A stretch of DNA of 7,530 nt from Polaromonas sp. (GTDB lineage: Bacteria; Pseudomonadota; Gammaproteobacteria; Burkholderiales; Burkholderiaceae_C), in the NCBI GenBank assembly GCA_023259235.1, contig JAHFQQ010000173.1, positions 1 to 7,530 on the forward strand, read 5' to 3'. The notes beneath the pieces are model-generated. The model ran no database searches. It was not told the DNA's origin and saw nothing but the letters and a program-made list of their open reading frames with translations. Position numbers and translations under genes: made by a program. Shown here piece by piece: positions 1-6,900 of this stretch. Every line of letters starts with the position of its first letter. Positions within the stretch are counted from its first letter, which is position 1.

Positions 1-171
1 AAGCATTTCGCGGCTTTGCGCGCCAATGACGTCATTGCTCTGGGCTTCCACCAGGGTTTCGATCAACTCGTCCCTGGAGTCAGGGCCCGGGTGGAGCATT
101 TCAGCAAGCTTTTGTAAAAAGCCGCGCTTGTCTTCCGGCTTGGAAGACTGACGGGGGGGAACATCGGACAC
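1..171 (-). CDS. CorC/HlyC-family protein, N-terminal part only
   Basis: This is a partial gene: 57 codons are visible and the rest lies beyond the left edge. The protein starts SDVPPRQSSKPEDKRGF and continues with a segment of the type PGPDSRDELIETL followed by NDVIGAQSREML. That is the usual N-terminal leader of the soluble CBS-domain CorC/HlyC proteins of proteobacteria (YbeX type), which are linked to magnesium/cobalt homeostasis. The CBS domains and the CorC_HlyC domain themselves are not in view, so the call rests on the leader only. The start is the GTG at 171-169. An in-frame stop lies about 16 codons upstream and there is no ATG between it and the GTG. No convincing Shine-Dalgarno sequence precedes the GTG, so the start is less certain than the frame. 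It follows the acetyltransferase gene on the same strand after a 134-bp gap. Confidence 0.8.
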   Translation of the reverse strand, partial: MSDVPPRQSSKPEDKRGFLQKLAEMLHPGPDSRDELIETLVEAQSNDVIGAQSREML

Positions 172-256
172 GAAGGGGCGGTCGGAAGTGATGAAGCCGC
201 CTAGGATAACGCAATTTCATGGCGCCCTGCCAATCGGACGGCCCCAGGCAAGTTCA

Positions 257-273
257 GCCCTCACTCGGAGGGC
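257..273. repeat. short perfect hairpin between acetyltransferase and corC-like gene
   Basis: GCCCTC, a 5-nt loop and GAGGGC form a perfect 6-bp stem. Neither strand has a T-tract directly after the stem. A T7 run on the minus strand (A291-A297 on plus) lies before the hairpin in the direction of transcription, not after it, so this does not qualify as an intrinsic terminator. The rest of 172-305 shows no gene and no convincing promoter. Confidence 0.35.
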
Positions 274-305
274 CGCTTATGACACGAAGTAAAAAAAGCG
301 TGGGG

Positions 306-1013
306 CTAGGAAATGCGCCGCGCGTCTTGCAACCCCGCCACGAAATCGTGGAATTTTTTGGCCTGCACCTTGAAGTGATAGTCGGTCTGCGCTATTTGCT
401 CCTCGACCATTTCAGTCATGTGCGAGTCCAGGTTGGCCGGCGGCAACTTGAGGAAGGCTTCACTCTCGGAGCCGGCAGACTCAACCTGGGCACCGGCCTT
501 GCGGGCAATATTGAGCATGGCGGTATTTTCACTCAGTGCGTGAATGAACATCATGTCAACGCCGTCGTTGCGGGCATGCATCACGGCGATGTCAAACAGG
601 CGCGCGCCATAGCCCCGGCCGCGCGCCTTGGCCATCACGGAGACGCCAAACTCGGCGCCGTTCTGAAATTCCGGATCGTCTGAAAAGGCAAGGTGCGCCA
701 TCGCGATAAGCTGCAGCTTGCGGTTGTAGATGCCAAAAATCTCGTCGCGCTCAAAATTGAGTTTCTCGACGTATCGGCCGATTTGCTCGTCGCTGGCCGC
801 GAAGCCAAAACGCAGGTAGCGGTCCGACTCGCTGAGCGCCAACAGATGCGTGGCGATGCGCTCGCGGTGGCTCGGGCCGATTGAGCGGATCGGCACAATG
901 ACCGGACGGTCGCCGGACACTGCGCCAGTGCGCAACGTCTGTTCTGGCGTCGGCTGTTGCAAGAAGGCCTTGCCCGCCTCAATATATGACTTAAAAAGAT
1001 TATTGGATACCAT
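306..1013 (-). CDS. GNAT-family N-acetyltransferase
   Basis: This encodes a predicted cytoplasmic protein of 235 aa that transfers an acetyl group from acetyl-CoA to an unidentified amine. The acetyl-CoA pyrophosphate-binding motif A is visible as ARGRGYGARLF (about residues 129-139), preceded by the beta strand EFGVSVM. The typical motif-B segment ENTAMLNIARKAGA (about 162-175) follows. There is an N-terminal extension (residues 1-35) and a charged C-terminal tail of about 45 residues beyond the fold. The open frame extends upstream to 1148, but the start at 1013 is preferred. The minus strand carries GGAG five bases before this second ATG of an ATGATG pair, whereas the first ATG (1016) sits only two bases from it. 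The extra 44 upstream residues look like untranslated leader. The gene lies between the Lrp-type regulator and the corC-like gene, all on one strand, but its 264-bp upstream gap suggests its own promoter. The substrate cannot be deduced. Confidence 0.85.
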   Translation of the reverse strand: MVSNNLFKSYIEAGKAFLQQPTPEQTLRTGAVSGDRPVIVPIRSIGPSHRERIATHLLALSESDRYLRFGFAASDEQIGRYVEKLNFERDEIFGIYNRKLQLIAMAHLAFSDDPEFQNGAEFGVSVMAKARGRGYGARLFDIAVMHARNDGVDMMFIHALSENTAMLNIARKAGAQVESAGSESEAFLKLPPANLDSHMTEMVEEQIAQTDYHFKVQAKKFHDFVAGLQDARRIS

Positions 1014-1129
1014 CATGACTCCAATATAAGGGTTTTCCCTGAAATTTCCACCGTTTCGGGCATTGGAATGCGCGAAGTAAGGAGATTCACCTGATCCTGA
1101 CAAGTATTTCCGCCAGCCCTTATGTGTAA

Positions 1130-1158
1130 ATGATATTACGCTACTCAATAAATAGCAA
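1130..1158 (-). promoter_or_regulatory. putative sigma70 promoter of the acetyltransferase gene
   Basis: On the minus strand, TTGCTA (plus 1153-1158; 4/6 to TTGACA) is followed by exactly 17 bases and then TATCAT (plus 1130-1135; 5/6 to TATAAT). Transcription would start near 1123, giving a leader of about 110 nt before the ATG at 1013. The -10 is overlapped by the perfect palindrome GTAA-N6-TTAC at 1126-1139, which could be an operator. The TyrR-type box has a different spacing, so no binding protein is proposed. Confidence 0.4.
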
Positions 1159-1181
1159 ACCAGTCATTCATGAGAATTGAT

Positions 1182-1199
1182 TGTTGCAGTGCAGCAACA
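1182..1199. repeat. inverted repeat TGTTGC-AGTGCA-GCAACA
   Basis: A perfect 6-bp stem with a 6-nt loop lies between the regulator stop codon (1278) and the acetyltransferase promoter (1130-1158), about 25 bp upstream of the -35. No T-tract follows on either strand. It is therefore either a protein-binding site for the acetyltransferase promoter or a weak RNA hairpin at the 3' end of the regulator transcript. A 7-bp direct repeat GACGCCG (1234-1240 and 1251-1257) lies nearby, between this element and the regulator stop. Confidence 0.3.
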
Positions 1200-1277
1200 G
1201 CGCCAGCTGCCGTATTTTCAGCGAGCACCGCCTGACGCCGCATAAATCAGGACGCCGGGGCAATGTTCCCGCAAGCC

Positions 1278-1760
1278 TCACAGCGGCACCGCCGTGGTGG
1301 CCTTGACCCGGTCCAGCACAAAACTGGTTTTGCAGTCCTGCACGCTGGGATGCTTGAGCAGGGTGTCCATGAAGAAGCGGCTGTAGTGCGCCATGTCATG
1401 CACCAGCACGCGCAGCAGATAGTCCATTTCGCCAGACAAGGCAGCGCACTCCGTGACCTCGGGCCAGGCTTGAACACTGGCGCGAAACAGGTCCATCGGG
1501 TTGCGCTTGTGGCTCTCGAGCTGTTTTTCCAGCCGCACGTTGACGTAGGCGGTCAGCCCCAGCCCAACCGATTCAGGCTTGACCAGCGCCACATAACGGT
1601 CGATCACGCCGCTTTCCTCCAGCCTTTTCACGCGCCGCAACACCGCGCTGGGCGACAGTCCGACCTGCGCGCCAATGGTGTCATAGGTTTCTCGGCTGTT
1701 TCGCTGCAACCTGCTCAAAATCAGCTTGTCCAGCTTGTCCAGTGCAAAAATGTTATCCAT
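1278..1760 (-). CDS. Lrp/AsnC-family transcriptional regulator
   Basis: This is a 160-aa DNA-binding regulator of the usual family length. The N-terminal winged helix-turn-helix covers about residues 7-66. It begins LDKLDKLILSRLQ, and the recognition helix region is GLSPSAVLRRVKRLEESGVI (34-53). The C-terminal RAM/ligand-binding domain covers about 66-150 and includes the family's GEMDYLLRV stretch (110-118), which helps form the amino-acid-binding interface. Family members bind DNA as octamers and respond to amino acids. The gene diverges from hppD-phhA with 196 bp between the ATGs, so control of phenylalanine/tyrosine catabolism with an aromatic amino acid as ligand is the natural inference. 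The ATG at 1760-1758 has no Shine-Dalgarno sequence, and a good promoter places +1 on that ATG. The first codons contain a tandem 9-bp repeat (AGCTTGTCC twice on plus, 1723-1740) encoding LDKLDK. No terminator is visible after its stop. Confidence 0.95.
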   Translation of the reverse strand: MDNIFALDKLDKLILSRLQRNSRETYDTIGAQVGLSPSAVLRRVKRLEESGVIDRYVALVKPESVGLGLTAYVNVRLEKQLESHKRNPMDLFRASVQAWPEVTECAALSGEMDYLLRVLVHDMAHYSRFFMDTLLKHPSVQDCKTSFVLDRVKATTAVPL

Positions 1761-1832
1761 TGCAAAATTTTACTGCGCCAGCAGGTGTATGTAAGCATCC
1801 CGCCTCGCAAGGTGGACAAGCTTGATTTTCAG
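1714..1832. repeat. near-perfect inverted repeat flanking the regulator promoter
   Basis: The left arm is 1714-1732, inside the regulator's codons 10-16. The right arm is 1813-1832, in the divergent spacer. The arms are reverse complements over 10 bp (TGGACAAGCT), then a one-base bulge, 6 bp (GATTTT), one mismatch and 2 bp, for 18 matched positions. The 9-mer GGACAAGCT therefore occurs three times here: twice in tandem in the gene (minus strand) and once inverted at 1814-1822. Arm centres are about 100 bp apart, with the regulator's -10 near the midpoint. It may be a pair of operator half-sites or the trace of an inverted duplication. Confidence 0.7.
1767..1795 (-). promoter_or_regulatory. 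putative leaderless sigma70 promoter of the Lrp/AsnC-type regulator
   Basis: The minus strand reads CTTACA (plus 1790-1795; 4/6 to TTGACA), 17 bases, then TAAAAT (plus 1767-1772; 5/6 to TATAAT). Seven bases past the end of the -10 is 1760, the A of the regulator's ATG. This predicts a leaderless transcript and fits the lack of a Shine-Dalgarno sequence. The -10 lies in CAGTAAAATTTTGCA (1761-1775 read on minus), an AT-centred imperfect palindrome. It matches the published E. coli Lrp consensus at about 12 of 15 positions, so autoregulation is plausible. Confidence 0.5.
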
Positions 1833-1867
1833 TAAAAAAGCGCCAACAATGAATTGGCGCATTTTTA
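1833..1867. terminator. bidirectional terminator-like hairpin in the divergent spacer
   Basis: GCGCCAA (1840-1846), a 7-nt loop and TTGGCGC (1854-1860) form a perfect GC-rich 7-bp stem. The plus strand then reads ATTTTT and the minus strand reads TTTTTT, so the structure has intrinsic-terminator form in both directions. With one A/A mismatch the flanking A and T tracts pair too, extending the inverted repeat to 1833-1867. The location is odd, because both adjacent genes read away from it. It may insulate the two promoters, end a short spacer transcript, attenuate a transcript that starts upstream, or be a protein-binding site rather than a terminator. Confidence 0.5.
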
Positions 1868-1895
1868 ATGCATAAATAGTTTAACTCTGAATTAC

Positions 1896-1912
1896 TTGGC
1901 TTGATAAGTGCT
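1896..1912 (+). promoter_or_regulatory. hppD: candidate hppD promoter (sigma54-like -24/-12, overlapping weak sigma70)
   Basis: TTGGC (1896-1900), then TTG, four bases and GTGCT (1908-1912) match the sigma54 pattern TGGCACG-N4-TTGCW except at three positions. The invariant GG (1898-1899) and GC (1910-1911) are separated by exactly 10 bases. The start would fall near 1923, about 34 nt before the hppD ATG. A weaker sigma70 alternative overlaps it: TTTAAC (1880-1885), 17 bases, GATAAG (1903-1908). No sigma54 activator gene is in the window, and GG-N10-GC patterns arise easily by chance. Confidence 0.3.
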
Positions 1913-1956
1913 GGCTTGAGACCCGACACTGTCTTCCATTTCCGATGGAGACAACG

Positions 1957-3096
1957 ATGCAATCATCGCTACCGCGCAACACTTCCGGCGCCGCCTCGCT
2001 CCCGGCCTGGGACAACCCCATGGGCACCGACGGCTTTGAATTTATCGAATACGCCGCACCCGACCCCGTGGCCATGGGAACGCTTTTTGAGCGCATGGGC
2101 TTCACGCCGATTGCCAGGCATCGCCACAAGAATGTGCTGCTCTACCGCCAGGGCGGCATCAACTTCATTTTGAACGCCGAGCCGCATTCCTTCGCCCAGC
2201 GCTTTGCGCGCCAGCACGGCCCCAGTGTGTGCGCCATTGCATTCCGGGTGCAGGATGCCAAGGCGGCCTACGAGCGCGCGATTGAGCTGGGGGCCTGGGG
2301 CTATGCCCACACCACCAGCCCGGGTGAGCTGAACATCCCGGCCATCAAGGGCATCGGCGACTCGATCATCTACTTCATTGACCAGTGGCGCGGCAAGAAC
2401 GGCGCCCAGCCTGGGGCCATTGGCAATATTGGTTTTTACGATGTGGACTTCCAGCCCCTTCCGGGAATTGACGCAGGGGCGCTCAATCCGGTTGGCCACG
2501 GCCTCACATATATTGATCACCTGACGCACAACGTGCACCGCGGCCGCATGGACGAGTGGGCCGGCTTTTACGAGCGCCTGTTCAACTTCCGAGAAATCCG
2601 TTACTTCGACATCGAGGGCCAGGTGACGGGCGTGAAGAGCAAGGCCATGACCAGCCCCTGCGGCAAGATCCGCATCCCGATCAACGAAGAGGGCAATGAA
2701 AAGGCCGGCCAGATTCAGGAATACCTTGACAGGTACCAGGGTGAAGGCATCCAGCACATTGCCATGGGCAGCAATGATCTGCTGGCAACGGTCGATGCAC
2801 TGCGCACCAGCGGCGTGAAACTGCTCGACACCATCGGCACCTATTACGAGCTGATCGACAAGCGCATCCCGGGCCATGGCGAAAACGTGGCCGAACTTGA
2901 AAAGCGCAAGATTCTGGTGGATGGCAAAAAGGGCGCGCTGCTGCTGCAAATCTTCAGTGAAAACCAGCTCGGACCGATCTTTTTTGAATTTATCCAGCGC
3001 AAGGGCGACGAAGGTTTTGGCGAAGGCAATTTCAAGGCGCTGTTTGAAAGCATTGAACTGGACCAGATGCGCCGCGGCGTGCTGGAGAAAATCTGA
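1957..3096 (+). CDS. hppD: 4-hydroxyphenylpyruvate dioxygenase
   Basis: This 379-aa non-heme Fe(II) enzyme oxidises, decarboxylates and rearranges 4-hydroxyphenylpyruvate with O2 to homogentisate, the second ring-modifying step of phenylalanine/tyrosine degradation in the cytoplasm. It has two vicinal-oxygen-chelate halves: about residues 24-145 (structural) and 180-345 (catalytic). The iron ligands appear to be His188 (YIDHLTHNV), His267 (GIQHIAM) and Glu344 (FFEFIQR). The C-terminal HPPD signature GFGEGNFKALFESIE is intact and the length is normal for bacterial HPPD. Two ATGs are in frame (1945 and 1957). 1957 is preferred because GGAG at 1947-1950 lies six bases before it, and that GGAG overlaps the first ATG. 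phhA follows with no gap, so the two are surely co-transcribed. Hydroxymandelate synthase is a related fold, but the C-terminal signature and the phhA neighbour favour HPPD. Confidence 0.97.
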   Translation: MQSSLPRNTSGAASLPAWDNPMGTDGFEFIEYAAPDPVAMGTLFERMGFTPIARHRHKNVLLYRQGGINFILNAEPHSFAQRFARQHGPSVCAIAFRVQDAKAAYERAIELGAWGYAHTTSPGELNIPAIKGIGDSIIYFIDQWRGKNGAQPGAIGNIGFYDVDFQPLPGIDAGALNPVGHGLTYIDHLTHNVHRGRMDEWAGFYERLFNFREIRYFDIEGQVTGVKSKAMTSPCGKIRIPINEEGNEKAGQIQEYLDRYQGEGIQHIAMGSNDLLATVDALRTSGVKLLDTIGTYYELIDKRIPGHGENVAELEKRKILVDGKKGALLLQIFSENQLGPIFFEFIQRKGDEGFGEGNFKALFESIELDQMRRGVLEKI

Positions 3097-3954
3097 ATGG
3101 CCGTCAAGCCTGCGATTTATGGCGCGTCAGAGCGCCCGCCGCGCGGCGACTACAGCCGGGCGCGCGACGACTACACCTGCGCGCAAAACCAGGCCTACAC
3201 CGCGGCCGATCATGACACCTATCGCCGCCTGTATGCGCGGCAGTCCGCGCTGCTGCCCGGCCTGGCCTGCGGCGCGTTTGTTGACGCGTTGCCCAGACTG
3301 GGCGCGAGCGATGCCATTCCGCGCTTCGAGGACATCAACGCGCGGCTTCGCGAAGCGACCGGCTGGCAACTGGTGGCGGTGCCGGGACTGATTCCCGAAG
3401 TGCCGTTTTTTACCCTTCTGGCCAAGCGCAAATTCCCGGTGACCGACTGGATTCGCACACCCGCGGAGTTTGACTACATTGTCGAGCCCGACATCTTTCA
3501 TGACCTGTTCGGCCACGTGCCGCTGCTGTTTGACCCGAGCTACGCCGACCACGTCCAGGCCTACGGCCAGGGCGCGCTCAAAGCCCATGCACTCGAGCAC
3601 GGAAGCACGCCGGTTGCGGGCGCGGTGGAAATGCTCTCGCGCCTGTACTGGTACACGATCGAGTTTGGCCTGCTGCGGGAAAACGGCGAGGTCAGGGCCT
3701 ATGGCGCTGGCATTTTGAGCAGTCCGGGCGAGTTGGTGCACAGCGTGCAAGCCAGCGCTCCGCGGCGACTGCCGTTGCGCAGCACCGCGGATTTACTGGC
3801 CTGCATGGCATCGACCTACAAGATCGACAGCTACCAGCAGCAGTATTTTGTGATTGACAGCTTTGAGGCGCTGCTGGCGCTGACCCAGCCCGACTTCACG
3901 CCGCATTACCAGACGCTGGCCAACCCAGCCAGCGGCGCAGCGCGAACGGCCTAG
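3097..3954 (+). CDS. phhA: phenylalanine 4-hydroxylase (tetrahydropterin-dependent)
   Basis: This 285-aa cytoplasmic monooxygenase hydroxylates L-phenylalanine to L-tyrosine with O2, non-heme iron and a tetrahydropterin. The sequence is the monomeric bacterial form: a catalytic core without the regulatory ACT domain of animal enzymes. The iron site is visible as His135 and His140 in IFHDLFGHVPL and Glu189 in YWYTIEFG. Other family blocks are GLIPEVPFF (97-105), the WIRTP segment (118-122) and AYGAGILSSPGEL (201-213). The ATG directly follows the hppD TGA with no base between, and GGAG at 3084-3087, inside the hppD 3' end, is its likely ribosome-binding site, so translation is probably coupled. 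The pterin-recycling dehydratase gene (phhB), often near phhA, is not in this window. The last dozen residues are poorly conserved in character. Only 11 bp separate its stop from the stop of the convergent kinase gene. Confidence 0.97.
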   Translation: MAVKPAIYGASERPPRGDYSRARDDYTCAQNQAYTAADHDTYRRLYARQSALLPGLACGAFVDALPRLGASDAIPRFEDINARLREATGWQLVAVPGLIPEVPFFTLLAKRKFPVTDWIRTPAEFDYIVEPDIFHDLFGHVPLLFDPSYADHVQAYGQGALKAHALEHGSTPVAGAVEMLSRLYWYTIEFGLLRENGEVRAYGAGILSSPGELVHSVQASAPRRLPLRSTADLLACMASTYKIDSYQQQYFVIDSFEALLALTQPDFTPHYQTLANPASGAARTA

Positions 3955-3965
3955 GACTGCGCGGC

Positions 3966-6900
3966 TCAGGCCGCCCAGTCGTTCAGCGCCTGGCGGGTCT
4001 GGTCGGCCAGTTTGGCCACCAGCGCCACCTGCTGCGCAGCGTCAGGCGGCCACTGGCCCTGCAGGCAGGACTGCTCCAGGGTGAAGCAGGCATCGGTGAG
4101 CGCTTGCGCGCCGACGTTGGACGCCGCGCCCTTGAGGGCATGGGCGGCGCGCGACAGTGCGGCGCTGTCGGAGGCCGCCAGCGCGGCGCGGATATCATCA
4201 ACACGGTGCGGCGCGTCACCAGCAAACAGCGCAATCACTTCGCGCGTCATGGTGCGCGCGTCATCGTCAAACTCCCTGAACTGCTCGAGCCGGCTCCAGT
4301 CCATCAGCACCGGCGATGCTTCGGTGCTGCCCGGCGACTTCCCCGTCGCCGAAACGTCGTCAACAGCGGTGCCTCTGCCGGCAATGTCTTGCTCGGGTGG
4401 TCTGGCGAAGCGGGCCAGCGCCTCCGACAATTCATCAATGCGCAGTGGCTTGGGCAAAAAGCCGACCATGCCCGCTTCCCGGCAGCGTTGGCGGTCTTCC
4501 TCGAGCACCGAGGCCGTCAGCGCAATGATGGGCGGTGCGGCCCGCCCATGCTTGCTGATGATCTCGCGCGAGGCGGCAAAACCGTCCATCACCGGCATGT
4601 TGGCATCCATCAGGATCGCGGCATACTGGCGCGGCGTCTCACCGGTACCGGTGCGCAGCGATGCAGCCACCAGATCCACGGCTTCGCGGCCGTCGATGGC
4701 CGTGGCGGCCTCGCAGCCCAGTTTGGTCAGCATGGCCAGCGCCACCTTCAGGTTGACCGCATTGTCATCGGCCACCAGAATGAACTGGTTCCTGGCAGCG
4801 GGAAAGCGTGCTTCTGCTACTGTTTTTATAGCTTCCTGATCAGATGTGACGCGGGCTATCGCCTCAAAAAGCCGTGACTGGCGATAGGGTTTCAGCAGCC
4901 GTGCATCAAATACCCGGGCCTGCTCGCCGGTGGGCATGGTGCCCGATGTCAGCAACACGATGGGCGTGGCCGGGCTGAGCTCGCGTAGCGAACGGGAAAA
5001 AGTCAGGCCGTCCATCTCGGGCATGTGCATGTCGGTCACGACGACATCCACGCGATGGCTTTGCAGCCAGGCCAGCGCGTCCGCGGCGCGCTCGAACAGG
5101 GTGGGCTCGATGCCCCAGCGCCTGAGCTGTTTGTCCAGAATGCGCAAATTGAGCGGCGTATCGTCTACCACCGCTGCCTGCTTGCCTGACAGGCTCACCA
5201 GGTGCAGGGTGGCCAGTTGCGCGACTTCCGGCGTATCGGCCTGACCCAGCCGCGCCGTGAACCAGAACGTTGCGCCCTGCCCCGCAACGGACTCCAGCCC
5301 CACGTCGCCGCCCATCAGCGCGGCCAGGCGCTTGCTGATGGCCAGGCCCAGCCCGGTACCGCCGTACTTTCGGGTGGTGCCGGCGTCCACCTGGGTAAAT
5401 GACTGGAACAGCGCGGACTGCCGCTCCGCCGGAATGCCAATGCCGGAGTCCCTGACACGAAATTCAATCAGCGCACCCCGCAGCGGCGTGAAGTCTTCCA
5501 GCATGTGCGCCGAGACAACCACCGTGCCGTGTTCAGTGAACTTGATGGCATTGTTGACAAAATTGAGCAGCACCTGGCGCAACCGGGTCACGTCGCCGCG
5601 CACCCAGGCGGGCAGTTCGTCACCCAGATCAACCAGCAGTTCCAGGCCCTTCTCACGCGCCCGCGGCGCGCCAATGTCGCAGGCCTCCTCGATCGTGGCC
5701 AGCAGGTTCAGCGGCTCGTTTTCAAGGTCGAGTTTTCCTGATTCTATTTTGGAAAAATCCAGAATGTCATCGATGACGCCCAGCAACTGGTCGCTGGAGA
5801 CGCGCATGGTGTGCAGATAATCACGCTGTTCCGCGTCGAGCGGGGTATCGGCCAGCAGCGTTGTCATGCCGACCACGCCATTGAGCGGGGTGCGGATTTC
5901 GTGGCTCATGGTGGCCAGAAACGCCGCCTTCGCATGGGCTGCCGCCAAGGCCTCTTCCCGCGAGGCAACCAGCTCGGCGGTGCGGCTGGCAACGCGCGCT
6001 TCCAGCGTTTCATTGGCATCACGCAGGGCAAGGGTCTGCGCCTCGATGGCGGCGCGGCTGCGCACAATTTCCCCGGCGCTGTCGTGCATGGCTTGCGAAA
6101 GCTGCCGAACTTCGGCAATCCGGGCGTCCTGCTCCAGCGGCGGCACCTCGGCGTGCGCCAGTTGCGCGGCGGCGAGAGTCAGGCGCCTGAAACGGCGGCT
6201 CAGCCGGTAGGCCAGCCAGGTCGCCAGCAGGGCGCCCAGCACCAAGGCCAGGCCCATGGCGACCCAGGTCTTTTGCAGGGCAGCTTGCGTGCTGGCCGTA
6301 AAGTCGCTTTCCGGAGCGGCAACCACGAGGCTCCAGCGAACGCCCACGGCTTCACCAAAGGGCTGCAGCGCGACCACCAGCACGTCATTGCCCATGGCAA
6401 CGCGGCGCAAGAACGCAACACGCTGCACGCTGGACTCCAGTGTTTTCCCCAGGCTGGGGGCCACCTCGCGGTAGGCGTTGCGGATGATTTCATTGCGGCT
6501 TTGCCCGGGCCTGCGGCGCTCCAGCTTGCCGTCAACGCTTGCAAAGAGCGGATCGCTGGTCGAGCTGGCCACTAAAAAGCCTTGCTCATCAACCAGGAAC
6601 GCGGCGCCATGCGCGGAAAGAATCATGGTTTGCAGCAACTCACCGAGGCGCCTCAAGTGCAGAACCGCCGCAAATACGCCCAAGGCGCCGCCATCCGTGC
6701 CATACACGGGCTGCGCCAGCGTGAGCAGCAACTGGTCTTGCGCGGCTGACGCCATCACCGGTGTGAAGGCACGCCCTTTGTGCTCCATGGCCGCCTGGTA
6801 CCAGGGGCGTGTGCGGGGCTCGTAATTTTCGGTCTCGGTCACGACAGGGTTGCCGCGCTCGCCGGGGGTGTCGGCTGAAAAGTAGCGCCGCCCCGTGCCG

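Noticed and set aside
179..232. Promoter for the corC-like gene (TTGGCA with a downstream TATCCT on minus)
   Set aside because: The spacer is 19 bases and the -10 match is weak, so this is not supported well enough to list.
219..683. 154-codon plus-strand frame overlapping the acetyltransferase gene
   Set aside because: It is antisense to the conserved acetyl-CoA-binding region and has no recognisable protein features.
1125..1142. TyrR-box-like sequence TGTAAA near the acetyltransferase promoter
   Set aside because: The palindrome is GTAA-N6-TTAC, whereas a TyrR box (TGTAAA-N6-TTTACA) needs wider spacing between the GTAA and TTAC cores. The adjacent gene also has no known aromatic amino acid role.
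1231..1251. CCTGA-N11-TCAGG hairpin after the regulator stop codon, considered as its terminator
   Set aside because: The stem is only 5 bp with an 11-nt loop, and no T-tract follows on the minus strand.
1263..1835. 190-codon plus-strand frame opposite the Lrp-type regulator
   Set aside because: It is a shadow of the regulator gene with no family features. Only its last 16 codons, which lie in the spacer, are mentioned as a speculative leader.
1969..2949. 326-codon open frame on the minus strand opposite hppD
   Set aside because: It is antisense to an unmistakable HPPD gene with intact metal ligands. Long opposite-strand frames are expected in GC-rich codon usage, and the translation shows no recognisable domain.
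5811..6575. 254-codon plus-strand frame inside the kinase gene
   Set aside because: It is antisense to the coiled-coil, membrane and sensor region of the kinase. Its composition is typical of a GC-rich shadow frame and it has no ribosome-binding site or domain.
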